Part shown: piece after piece, positions 25,480 through 33,303 of the stretch
Layout: every line of letters begins with the position of its first letter
Numbering within the stretch: position 1 is the first letter of the stretch
From: Parabacteroides sp. ZJ-118
GTDB taxonomy: Bacteria > Bacteroidota > Bacteroidia > Bacteroidales > Tannerellaceae
DNA: 38,243 nt
Assembly: GCF_011038785.1 (NCBI RefSeq)
Contig: NZ_JAAKDT010000035.1
Coordinates: 1-38,243 of the forward strand
Direction of reading: 5' to 3'
Notes under the pieces: generated by a model
Database searches by the model: none
Seen by the model: only the letters and a program-made list of their open reading frames with translations
Told to the model about the DNA's origin: nothing
Translations under genes and position numbers: made by a program

Positions 25480-26675
25480 AATTTGTAAATAACATGCACG
25501 GTAATTGTATTAAAGTCATCAATAGTGATACGGGTTTGAGCGGATATCCGAAGACCGGTTTGGCGGACGGCTTCCGCCAAAAGCGCTTTGCTCTCGTCGG
25601 ATACGGAGTTGAAAACGATAACGCCGTTCTCTTTCATCTTTTGGGAAACTGCCATAAGAATCTCCACTAGTTTCCCACCATGTCCACCGATAAAGATAGC
25701 GTCCGGAGCCTCCAACGCTGATAAATCCGCCGATAAGAAATCTCCGATTATAGCCTCGATACCCGGCGCCCCGAAACGACGGCAATTCTCACGCATTAAC
25801 TCTCGTCCCTCTTCCCGGATCTCAAAACTCGTGATATGCAAATGCGGGAACAGCAATTTAGCCTCGATCGAGACGGAACCCGTGCAAAAGCCGATATCCC
25901 AAAAACGTTCCCGGTTTCTCAGATCTAGCATGCTCAAAGATAGCAAACGGATCGGCATTTTGGTTATCATCTTCTCCCGTCCGTTCAAATGCTCGAAAGC
26001 AGAATCCGGCAGGCCGAATTTTCGGCAATGTCCATCACGCTCTTTCCGGAGAATCAAGCAATTCGGATGGGCAAAGCGATTCATCGTCGCGGCTTGTATA
26101 CTGAATTGGCGGATGTTCTGCCCTTCGGCGTTCCCTAGCCGTTCTCCCACAAACATGGTATAATTATCATAGCCGTATTCCAGCATCCGGCAAGCGATGG
26201 CCGTAGGTGTATGTTCTCGATCCGTGAGCACGCCTATTTTAGCCGCGTTCTCGATCAAGGCGCGATCAAGCTCGTGCCAAGGCCGCCCGGTAAGGGAGAC
26301 GATCCGCATATCGTGGTAAGGCATCAACAGGTTCTGCGCCAAGAGTTGCAAGGAGTTGAATGACGGGAACAGACGGATTCGCGCATCCGGCAATCGATTC
26401 TGAATCGTAACGGCGAATCCGAAAAACAGAGGATCCCCGGAAGCGAATACCACGATGCTTTCCCGGCCGTCGTACGAACGATAGCGATCGAAGACCTCGT
26501 CCAACGGGACTTTTATATCGATCCAGTCCGCCTCCTCGGGCAGGAGCGAACGTACGATCTCATGATGCCGCACACCTCCGGAGAACACCCGGTGGGACGA
26601 GATTATCGTCGATACCTCCGGCGGGAAGTATTGCCGCATATTATCATTCAGCCCTATGACATAAAATCGGTTCAT
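25476..26675 (-). CDS. cobL: Precorrin-6Y C5,15-methyltransferase and decarboxylase CobL (CbiE-CbiT)
   Basis: 399 residues. The N-terminal half is CbiE, a SAM-dependent corrin methylase with FASGDPLFFGF and ISSHRVFSGG. The C-terminal half is CbiT, with a Rossmann methyltransferase motif in the form FWDIGFCTGSVSIEA, where DIGAGTG is more usual, and IFIGGHGGKL. It methylates C5 and C15 and decarboxylates the acetate at C12. It overlaps both neighbours by 4 bp, which points to translational coupling. Confidence 0.94.
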   Translation of the reverse strand: MNRFYVIGLNDNMRQYFPPEVSTIISSHRVFSGGVRHHEIVRSLLPEEADWIDIKVPLDEVFDRYRSYDGRESIVVFASGDPLFFGFAVTIQNRLPDARIRLFPSFNSLQLLAQNLLMPYHDMRIVSLTGRPWHELDRALIENAAKIGVLTDREHTPTAIACRMLEYGYDNYTMFVGERLGNAEGQNIRQFSIQAATMNRFAHPNCLILRKERDGHCRKFGLPDSAFEHLNGREKMITKMPIRLLSLSMLDLRNRERFWDIGFCTGSVSIEAKLLFPHLHITSFEIREEGRELMRENCRRFGAPGIEAIIGDFLSADLSALEAPDAIFIGGHGGKLVEILMAVSQKMKENGVIVFNSVSDESKALLAEAVRQTGLRISAQTRITIDDFNTITVHVIYKL

Positions 26676-28084
26676 ACGTCTCTTCCCGGTTTTAATTGTT
26701 CCGCGTCATTAAAACAAAGGATAGCATTCACCAGCGTAGCCGCTAGATTACTACCTCCTTTACGACCCTCCACGATGAGCTTCGGTATACCGATAAAAGG
26801 CTTCACCATGTGTTTGGATTCTTGTACATGTACGAAACCTACCGGAGCTGCGATAATACCAGCTGGAGTGGCTTTACCTTTACGTATTAAGTCGCATAAT
26901 TCCATAAGGGCGGTCGGGGCGTTCCCGAAGACAAACAGAGCGTTCGGATGCTCTTCCGCCGCTCGGCGAATACCGGCTTGGGTACGGGTAATTCCTTTGC
27001 TCGAAGCCATCTCAGCGACCCGCTCATCATGGAGGTAACATTTCACTTCGACACCCAGACGTTGCAAAGCACCCTTACGAATGCCGGAAGCGGCCATCGT
27101 GACATCGGTGATGATCGTACAAACTTCCCCGCGGCTGATCTTATTATATAATGTAGAGACAACGTCCGGGTCGGCATAAAGGATATTTTCCATATCGAAA
27201 TCGGCCGTCGTATGAATGGCGTGGAGTAACGCCCATTTCTTATCCAACGGGATCTCTTGGTTTTTCAGCTCCTTCTCGATCGTACGGAAACTACGGATCA
27301 TGATGTCCTGTCCGATGCTCGTATCCGTTTTCTTTTGCTTGATCTCGCCATAATATCCCCGAGGAGTGATCATGTGATTCCCGAAAAGATAGGTTTGCGA
27401 GTTTCCGATCAAGACTACCGTAAACATATCGATCCGCTCGGGATCCAGATCAGCGAGCGTAGTGACGAATACTTCTTGTTCCTCCCGCCCGGCCTGACGT
27501 ACATAACCGACCGGAGTCTCCGGCTTGCGTTCTTGCAGGAACAATTCTTTTAAGCGATAGAGTTGCCAATAACGTCCCTCGCTTTTCGGATTATAGATCG
27601 CCGTAACAAAATCGGCCATGGCCGCCGCATGAATCCGCTTCTCGATCAGTTCCCAAGGAGTCATCAAGTCTGAGAGGGAAATCGCGCAGAAATCATGCCC
27701 GATAGGAGCGCCAAGCAAGGACGCAGCTTTCTGGAAAGCGCTGATGCCTGGATACGACTCGACCTCGATATCGCTTCCGGATTCTTTCTTCATCTCGTAA
27801 ATCAGAGGAGTCATGCCATAAATACCGGCATCACCGGAACTGATCACGCAAACCGTTTTTCCCTCGTTTGCGTAAGCGAAAGCCAGCTCGGCACGCGCTT
27901 GCTCGCGTTTCATACCGGTATCTATGCATTTCGTTCCATCACGAAGTAAGTGGTTGATATAACGGAAATAATAGTTATATCCTACAATAACATCCGAGCT
28001 TTGGATAGCGCCCAAAACAGCAGGCGTTATATCGGCCTCGCTACCGGGTCCGATCCCGGCGACTATAATCTTGCCTTTATTCAT
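26672..28084 (-). CDS. CobJ-CobH/CbiC fusion, precorrin-3B C17-methyltransferase and precorrin-8X methylmutase
   Basis: 470 residues. Residues 1-245 are CobJ/CbiH, which contracts the ring and methylates C17: VAGIGPGSEADITP, VGYNYYFRYI, ISSGDAGIYGM and YPGISAFQKAASLLGAP. Residues from about 262 are CbiC/CobH, which moves the C11 methyl to C12: SFRTIEKEL, LLHAIHTTADFDM with the expected active-site His, VTMAASGI and PVGFVHVQESK. The two domains are joined by a short linker. The start is 56 bp after the PepSY-like fragment. Confidence 0.95.
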   Translation of the reverse strand: MNKGKIIVAGIGPGSEADITPAVLGAIQSSDVIVGYNYYFRYINHLLRDGTKCIDTGMKREQARAELAFAYANEGKTVCVISSGDAGIYGMTPLIYEMKKESGSDIEVESYPGISAFQKAASLLGAPIGHDFCAISLSDLMTPWELIEKRIHAAAMADFVTAIYNPKSEGRYWQLYRLKELFLQERKPETPVGYVRQAGREEQEVFVTTLADLDPERIDMFTVVLIGNSQTYLFGNHMITPRGYYGEIKQKKTDTSIGQDIMIRSFRTIEKELKNQEIPLDKKWALLHAIHTTADFDMENILYADPDVVSTLYNKISRGEVCTIITDVTMAASGIRKGALQRLGVEVKCYLHDERVAEMASSKGITRTQAGIRRAAEEHPNALFVFGNAPTALMELCDLIRKGKATPAGIIAAPVGFVHVQESKHMVKPFIGIPKLIVEGRKGGSNLAATLVNAILCFNDAEQLKPGRDV

Positions 28085-28140
28085 TCAAACCTATTTTATA
28101 ATACAATGTCCCCATATAACGTAATACAAATATACAGGCT

Positions 28141-28386
28141 TTACTTCTCTCTTCTTGCTTTTCGTCTAATATATTTATCGCGAGCCATACACCGGACAAG
28201 GAGACGAACAATGCCTCCCAGCACGATCCCCCACATCACGATGTTCCGTACGACCGGATGATCCACCAAGAATTTCAGATTCAAGCTATGCAATGCCGGA
28301 TACATCCGGTGGTGCCAACGGGACGGGGTGTTCACATACCGGAATTGCCCGTTGCGGGGATCGATGTAATAACAGCTATTGTCCAC
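28141..28386 (-). pseudogene. C-terminal fragment of a PepSY-type membrane protein
   Basis: 81 codons from a GTG at 28386. YYIDPRNGQFRYVNT followed by RWHHRMYPALHSLNLKFL and a membrane helix (NIVMWGIVLGGIVRLLV) is the pattern found at the C-terminus of PepSY_TM proteins. The preceding PepSY body and other helices are missing. The frame runs back without interruption through VSIQDVDNS to the TGA that ends cbiK, so the homologous frame abuts the cbiK stop exactly. This suggests a deletion that removed most of the gene. A short functional membrane protein started at the GTG, or at the internal ATG of MYPALHS, cannot be excluded. The family call is from memory of the pattern. Confidence 0.6.
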
Positions 28387-28401
28387 GTCCTGAATGGATA
28401 C

Positions 28402-29322
28402 TCACTCCTTTTCTATCGCATAAGCCTTTTTCTTCGCAAGGATATCGGTCATCTTATGCGTAGCCATAAAACGGGCATGCCGGATGAAGATGTCCTGGAT
28501 GTCCGGATGCTGTCCCAGGCCTTCCATAAATAGGCTTACCTCGTAGCCTCTTTTTTCCAGCTCCTCTTTCCAATCGCCGGCGATATCGTTTTTCGCATGG
28601 TCTCCGGCGACAAACATAAAGGGCATCAACAGGACTTTTTTCATGCCATTTGCTTTGAGTTGGGCTTCCATCGCATCAAAAGAGGGATAGCCTTCGATGG
28701 TTCCTACGGAATAATGCTTGAATCCCTTCTCCTTCAACATATAATCCAACATAGCATATTGGGCTGTCGCCGGAGTGTAAGTGCCATGACCGACCAGTAC
28801 GGTAGCGTCCTCTTTTGCCCCGTTTTTTGTGATGGCAGCGATGACCGCCTCATAATCTTCTACTGCGTACAACAGGGGATTACCGATTCGGATTTCCTTG
28901 AAAGAAGACTGCATGGCGGCAACCTCCCTACGCAAAGATTCCATCTCGAGGCCTTCGATTATATTCGTGGATTGGATCAAGATGTGCGTATAACCATCAA
29001 CCTTTAACTTTTCCAAGGCTTCGATCGGGTTTAGTTTCTTTACACCACGAGCTTTCAAGCGGCGCATTACAATGCGAGAAGTCCATGCCTCACGCACCTC
29101 AACATCTTTAAATGCTTCTTTCGCTTTTTGATTGATCACATCGATTGTCAAGGCACGCGTATCATCATGGGTGGTTCCGAAATGTACCATCAACAAAGCG
29201 GGCTTGTCGCCCGGCTGCAAAGAGGCGAATAAATCGGACACTACAAAATTATCGCCATCGTGCGCACGACAAACCAGACTGATAATCAACAGGAAGAATG
29301 ATAGTAAATGTTTCTCCATCAT
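28402..29322 (-). CDS. cbiK: Secreted sirohydrochlorin cobaltochelatase CbiK
   Basis: 306 residues. It inserts Co2+ into sirohydrochlorin, the first committed step of anaerobic cobalamin synthesis. Metal-site histidines are seen in MVHFGTTHDDTRAL, VLVGHGTYTP and PFMFVAGDHAKND. A clear signal peptide (HLLSFFLLIISLVCRAHDGD) precedes the domain, so the enzyme should be exported, like the periplasmic CbiK of Desulfovibrio. A role in haem or cobalt handling outside the cytoplasm is also possible. It is the first gene after the cobalamin riboswitch. Confidence 0.93.
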   Translation of the reverse strand: MMEKHLLSFFLLIISLVCRAHDGDNFVVSDLFASLQPGDKPALLMVHFGTTHDDTRALTIDVINQKAKEAFKDVEVREAWTSRIVMRRLKARGVKKLNPIEALEKLKVDGYTHILIQSTNIIEGLEMESLRREVAAMQSSFKEIRIGNPLLYAVEDYEAVIAAITKNGAKEDATVLVGHGTYTPATAQYAMLDYMLKEKGFKHYSVGTIEGYPSFDAMEAQLKANGMKKVLLMPFMFVAGDHAKNDIAGDWKEELEKRGYEVSLFMEGLGQHPDIQDIFIRHARFMATHKMTDILAKKKAYAIEKE

Positions 29323-29420
29323 ATGAATATATTAATAATTAGATTACATATCAATCCCGGGGAGACGACGCATTGTCTTGTCTCCAAAAACTCATAGATA
29401 TAGGTGATAATCCTATCCGC

Positions 29421-29450
29421 TTAATTCCCTCTAACCCCGGGAGGAATTAA
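29421..29450 (-). promoter_or_regulatory. Hairpin in the cobalamin riboswitch leader
   Basis: TTAATTCC (29421-29428) and GGAATTAA (29443-29450) form an 8-bp stem, and internal CCC and GGG can extend it. It lies between the aptamer and cbiK and may be the expression platform. There is no T-run after it, so it is not an obvious intrinsic terminator. Confidence 0.5.
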
Positions 29451-29460
29451 TCATTACTTC

Positions 29461-29628
29461 GCTTGGCAGGTTTCCTGACTGGCTCAGAAAGCAACCTTCC
29501 CATCTTTCTTAAGACAGTGGCATAGCAGAACGCTTTCCTTTTCAAGAGCTTCACAGTAGCGGGCACTGTTCCGGGTTCTAACCGGATTCCCTTTTATAGA
29601 GCTGTCGGCAGACAAACTCCATCACCTA
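29461..29628 (-). ncRNA. Cobalamin riboswitch
   Basis: On the - strand, conserved cobalamin aptamer pieces occur in order: AACAGTGCCCGCTACTGTGA, GCCACTG, GGGAAGG and the B12 box GCCAGTCAGGAAACCTGCC near 29468-29486. It lies 140 bp upstream of cbiK and should switch the 7.5-kb cobalamin operon off when B12 is plentiful. Confidence 0.95.
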
Positions 29629-29636
29629 AGCGGTCG

Positions 29637-29666
29637 CAAATCTATATAAATAATCTCGAAAAGCAA
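29637..29666 (-). promoter_or_regulatory. Promoter of the cobalamin operon
   Basis: On the - strand TAGATTTG (29644-29637) matches TAnnTTTG, and TTGC (29666-29663), 18 bp upstream, fits a relaxed -33 element. Transcription would begin just before the riboswitch. Confidence 0.6.
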
Positions 29667-29671
29667 CAACA

Positions 29672-29766
29672 TCTTTCAAAGACTTTTCAACCAATTCTTT
29701 CGCGGTCTCCATCGCGACGGGACGATTCTCTTCACTTACTTGAATAAATACATTTAGTCTAATCAA
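29672..29766 (-). pseudogene. N-terminal remnant of an ABM-type quinol monooxygenase gene
   Basis: The - strand frame from 29766 reads IRLNVFIQVSEENRPVAM, then ETAKELVEKSLKD, which closely resembles the N-terminus of small antibiotic-biosynthesis-monooxygenase domain proteins as I remember them (MIRLNVFIQV and so on). The start codon is now TTG, the similarity ends after KSLKD, and the frame closes at a TAG at 29626-29628 inside riboswitch DNA. Only about 32 of roughly 100 residues remain. The cobalamin promoter lies at the broken end. The family call is from memory and needs a search. Confidence 0.5.
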
Positions 29767-29838
29767 TCATACTTCATAATTGTTTTAAAAATGTTGCATA
29801 CTTGATCGAAATTCAGCGCGAATATACGCATAAAACCG

Positions 29839-29846
29839 TATATTTG
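29839..29846 (+). promoter_or_regulatory. -7 promoter element for the GtrA-like gene
   Basis: TATATTTG matches TAnnTTTG, 26 bp before the ATG at 29872. The 21 bases at 29835-29855 match 413-433 upstream of the LytTR gene at 20 positions. Confidence 0.65.
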
Positions 29847-29871
29847 TCATTCGAAACGTATAATTAGCAGC

Positions 29872-30252
29872 ATGAAGGAATCTGTTCGTATTCTTCGTTT
29901 CGCCATTGTAGGTTCTTTAAACGCTTTGATCACCGCATTGGTAATCTGGATATTGATGGATGTTCTGGATTGTAATTACTTGTGGTCGAACATGGCTGGA
30001 TATGTGGCTGCCTTGGTGAATAACTTCTTTTGGAGTAAATACTGGGTATTTTCTTCCGGGAAAGGTAATTTCTGGAAGGAAATGCCTTTATTCTTAATCG
30101 CTTTTGGTTGCGCTTACGCTACTCAATTCATATTCTTGCTTTTGATGGTGGAGGGGATCGGCCTAAATGAATATCTGGGTCAGTTCCTTGGGCTTTTCGT
30201 TTACGGAGCCGTTAATTTCACGATGAATAAGAAACTTACTTTCAAGAGCTAG
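29872..30252 (+). CDS. GtrA-like small membrane protein
   Basis: 126 residues with four predicted membrane helices (about 8-28, 36-55, 68-90 and 97-117). RFAIVGSLNALITALVIW at the start and NFFWSKYWVFSS in the middle, with the closing AVNFTMNKKLTF, are the GtrA family signatures. Such proteins are thought to help move lipid-linked sugars across the inner membrane for cell-surface glycans. The gene stands alone here with its own promoter. Confidence 0.9.
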   Translation: MKESVRILRFAIVGSLNALITALVIWILMDVLDCNYLWSNMAGYVAALVNNFFWSKYWVFSSGKGNFWKEMPLFLIAFGCAYATQFIFLLLMVEGIGLNEYLGQFLGLFVYGAVNFTMNKKLTFKS

Positions 30253-30279
30253 AATCTCCAATAAAACATATCAAAGAAA

Positions 30280-30356
30280 ATGGTATGGTACGCCGGTAGC
30301 GGCGAAGGTCAAAGCGACAGCTTGCGTAAGCCTTCGCCACTACCGGTATTGACCAT
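30280..30356 (-). terminator. Large stem-loop between convergent genes
   Basis: A 16-bp stem with one mismatch (CCGGTAGCGGCGAAGG at 30293-30308 and CCTTCGCCACTACCGG at 30331-30346) carries a nested AAGC/GCTT hairpin (30312-30323) and an outer ATGGT/ACCAT pair. On the - strand the outer pair is followed by a T-rich ATTTTCTTT, so it can terminate the APC transporter transcript. For the + strand gtrA-like gene it lacks a T-run. Confidence 0.6.
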
Positions 30357-30378
30357 CGGGACTAATCGTGCTGAATCG

Positions 30379-32037
30379 CTAACGGGTAAGGCTCGTAAAC
30401 TGCTTCCCGAGTCTGTAAAGGTAGAAAGCCAGATGCGTGAAAGCGAATATGAATGAGATAATCAATAAGACTTTGCTCTCGCCCCATCCCGCGGTTTGCT
30501 GGTGCCAAAGCCCCGTAATCACGCAAAGCACGGATAGGGTGATACCGATCATATCCAACACAGTCTGTCCCGAGCGATGTTTCTGCATATGTTCCAGTAC
30601 GCTATGCTTGATACCATAGCAAACATATATATCCAGACCGATTAACATCCATAACACCAAACGAATCCATGTATCAGCCGGGAGAAAAAGCATCATCACC
30701 AGACAAGTTATGATACCGGAGATAGGGACGAACGGGACCAACGGGGTCTTGAAAGACCGGGGAGCGTCCGGCATAGTCTTACGGACAATCAATACCCCGG
30801 CGCAAACCAGCGTGAAGGCGAACAAAGTTCCGATACTGCACATCTCACCCGCTACGCTCGCCGGGACGAAAGCGGCCAATGTGCCGACCAATAACATAAA
30901 CAGAAGATTGCTTCGCGCCGGCGTGCGGAATTTCTCATGAATATGGGAAAAGAGGGGAGGTAGCAGTCCGTCCCGGCTCATACTCAAGAATACGCGACTC
31001 TGTCCTAATAACGTTACCATGATAACCGAGCAATATCCCAGTAAAATAGCTACCACGATCGCACGGTTCATCCAAGGGTAATCCGGACGGATCACACCGG
31101 AAGCATCCATTTGCCCCATATGATCGATGGCGATTGCCACGGGAGCGATTCCATTCTGACCGGCAAACGCCGAGTAATGTACGACTCCGGTCATCACGTG
31201 GGCGAACAACATATATAATAGGGTACAAACTGCCAATGACATCAAGATCCCGATCGGCATATCGCGTTTCGGGTTCTTGGTTTCCTGCGCCGCCGTACTT
31301 ACGGCGTCGAAACCAAGGAAAGCGAAGAATACGATAGCCGCCCCTCGTAGGATACCGGAGAAACCAAATTCGCCTAAAGTCCCTGTATTGGCGGGGATAT
31401 AAGGCGTATAATTCTCCATACGGATATATTTCCATCCCAAGACTACGAACACCAAGACTACGGAGACTTTCAAGAATACGATGATCCCATTGAAGATAGA
31501 ACTGCCTTCCGTCCCTCGTATCAACAAAATACTCATTAACACTACGATCACGAAAGCCGGGATATTCACGATACCGCCATCCAAAGGACAAGCCGTCAAG
31601 GCTTGCGGTAGATGCACTCCGAATCCTTCCAGGAAAACGACCAAATACCGGCTCCAACTTATGCTAACAGTCGTAGCGGCCACGCAGTACTCGAGCACCA
31701 AATCCCAACCGATAATCCAAGCGACCAACTCACCCATCGTGGCGTACGAGTAGGTGTATGCGCTGCCTGCCACCGGGATCATGGACGCGAACTCGGCGTA
31801 ACATAACCCGGCGAAACAACAGCCCAAGGCGGCGATAGCGAAAGATAAAGTAATGGCAGGCCCCGTATACCCGGCGGCCACCGCACCCGTAATGGAGAAC
31901 AGTCCGGCGCCGATAATAACGCCGACGCCTAAGGCGATCAAACTCCACGGGCCAAGGACACGCTTCAGCGATTTGCTGCCCGAATCATTTGCCTCGGTCA
32001 TCAAATCCGCTAAAGGCTTCTTAATAAATAAACCCAT
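30379..32037 (-). CDS. APC family amino acid permease (cationic amino acid transporter type)
   Basis: 552 residues with about 13-14 membrane helices. The first helix carries LGVGVIIGAGLFSITG, the substrate-binding motif of APC transporters. FAGLCYAEFASMIPVAGSAYTYSY and AFLGFDAVSTAAQETKNPKRDMPIGI are typical of the CAT (YfnA/YhdG) group. It imports amino acids, perhaps cationic ones, through the inner membrane. The substrate is not readable from sequence. The promoter lies at about 32070 on the - strand. Confidence 0.93.
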   Translation of the reverse strand: MGLFIKKPLADLMTEANDSGSKSLKRVLGPWSLIALGVGVIIGAGLFSITGAVAAGYTGPAITLSFAIAALGCCFAGLCYAEFASMIPVAGSAYTYSYATMGELVAWIIGWDLVLEYCVAATTVSISWSRYLVVFLEGFGVHLPQALTACPLDGGIVNIPAFVIVVLMSILLIRGTEGSSIFNGIIVFLKVSVVLVFVVLGWKYIRMENYTPYIPANTGTLGEFGFSGILRGAAIVFFAFLGFDAVSTAAQETKNPKRDMPIGILMSLAVCTLLYMLFAHVMTGVVHYSAFAGQNGIAPVAIAIDHMGQMDASGVIRPDYPWMNRAIVVAILLGYCSVIMVTLLGQSRVFLSMSRDGLLPPLFSHIHEKFRTPARSNLLFMLLVGTLAAFVPASVAGEMCSIGTLFAFTLVCAGVLIVRKTMPDAPRSFKTPLVPFVPISGIITCLVMMLFLPADTWIRLVLWMLIGLDIYVCYGIKHSVLEHMQKHRSGQTVLDMIGITLSVLCVITGLWHQQTAGWGESKVLLIISFIFAFTHLAFYLYRLGKQFTSLTR

Positions 32038-32069
32038 CTGTATTAGATTAAAAAATTAGTAACCGGGCG

Positions 32070-32077
32070 CAAATTTA
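32070..32077 (-). promoter_or_regulatory. -7 promoter element for the APC permease gene
   Basis: On the - strand TAAATTTG matches TAnnTTTG, 32 bp upstream of the ATG. The 32038-32388 gap also holds a 22-bp tandem array (32181-32290) and no gene. Confidence 0.6.
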
Positions 32078-32180
32078 GATAAAAACCGTGGGATTCTACA
32101 CTGGCAGAATAGCGATTTTTATATGACGGCATGAAAGGTAAGGTATGAAAGGACGGCAGTTCCACCCCTGCAGTTTGGTC

Positions 32181-32290
32181 TCCGGAAATACCACACTTCA
32201 GCATCCCAAATGCCACATTTCAGCATTCCAAATGCCACATTTCAGCATCCCAAATGCCACACTTTAGTATCCCAAATGCCATATTTCAGC
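32181..32290. repeat. 22-bp tandem repeat array, 5 copies
   Basis: Five exactly spaced 22-bp units (32181, 32203, 32225, 32247, 32269). The consensus is AT followed by CCCAAATGCCACATTTCAGC. The middle units differ at one to four positions and the first is the most diverged. It lies between the SDR gene and the permease promoter. The units are contiguous with no spacers. Confidence 0.95.
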
Positions 32291-32388
32291 CTTCAGCTAC
32301 ATCCAGAACCATTCGACATACCTCCCGGCGCAATGTAAGCCTGTCGCAGATTAGATTGCGAAAGTTGCGATGCCCCGCATAGCCGATC

Positions 32389-33120
32389 CTAATTCCGTAT
32401 CGGCAATCGTTCCCAAAGCCATTCAGGGATCAGTCTCCAGAAAAAGACAAGGATAGCGTATTTCCAATCGATGATCGCCCTTCTCTTTTTCCGGTCTATA
32501 GCGTTAACGATACGTAGGGCGGCGTATTGGAGAGACATCAGCATAGGATAATTCCTGCCGTCTTTCAATAAATCCGTACAGACAAATCCCGGACGGATAT
32601 CCGTAAATAAAATGGGCTGTTTCTCCATACGGGAAAGTTGGGCTAAAGCGTCTATATAAATATTTTGGTATCGTTTGGTAGCCGAGTAGGAGGGAGCGAC
32701 ACCTAATCCTTTGGTTCCGGCAATAGAGCTGATTACAGATATATGCCCGCCACCTTGACTGGAAAAATAATGATAGGCAGCTAGTACCATGCGTGTAAAC
32801 CCTGTCACGTTCGTTTGTATCGTAGCGTGTTCAATGGAAATGTCTAAATATTTATTCTGGTTGCCGATTCCTGAACTAAGCAGGAACATATCCATTCCTC
32901 CCAAATCACGAATCAGCTCTTCTAAACGATCAACGGCATCCTCGGCGGTCACGTCCAACTGCTTTATCTGGATATGTCCCGGATCTTGCTTACGAAACTC
33001 CTCCAAACGATCAACCCGACGACCAGCCAATCCTAGTTCATATCCTCGTTTCCAATAAATCTTAGCGACCTCGTAGCCAATACCGGAGGTAGCGCCAATA
33101 ATGATAATTCGTTTGATCAT
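32389..33120 (-). CDS. Short-chain dehydrogenase/reductase (SDR)
   Basis: 243 residues from the ATG at 33120 (MIKRIIIIGATSGIGYEV); an in-frame ATG five codons earlier is possible. The classical SDR layout is GATSGIG for NAD(P) binding, LSSGIGN in place of the usual NNAG, catalytic Ser in ISVISSIAG and YSATK (Tyr and Lys). The C-terminus has a hydrophobic segment (WKYAILVFFWRLIPEWLW) that may associate with the membrane. The substrate is unknown. No operon partner is visible. Confidence 0.9.
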   Translation of the reverse strand: MIKRIIIIGATSGIGYEVAKIYWKRGYELGLAGRRVDRLEEFRKQDPGHIQIKQLDVTAEDAVDRLEELIRDLGGMDMFLLSSGIGNQNKYLDISIEHATIQTNVTGFTRMVLAAYHYFSSQGGGHISVISSIAGTKGLGVAPSYSATKRYQNIYIDALAQLSRMEKQPILFTDIRPGFVCTDLLKDGRNYPMLMSLQYAALRIVNAIDRKKRRAIIDWKYAILVFFWRLIPEWLWERLPIRN

Positions 33121-33262
33121 AATGCTTGATGCCATAAATTAATAATAAAGATAAATTAAATTCTCATGCTATGTCTGCTGCAACCAGCCTTGCAGTGTAG
33201 TGGATTATAGTAACAAACGGCTAAAATAGCATAAAATCCCTTGCAATCCCCATCTGTTTCAT

Positions 33263-33270
33263 TATATTTG
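33263..33270 (+). promoter_or_regulatory. -7 promoter element for the dipeptidase operon
   Basis: TATATTTG matches TAnnTTTG, 34 bp upstream of the ATG at 33304. No good -33 is seen. Confidence 0.65.
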
Positions 33271-33303
33271 CTACAATTTATAACTTATATAAAATAAAAC
33301 GTT

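Noticed and set aside
32181-32290. Possible CRISPR array
   Set aside because: Units are contiguous, 22 bp, with no unique spacers, and no cas genes are present. It is a tandem repeat.
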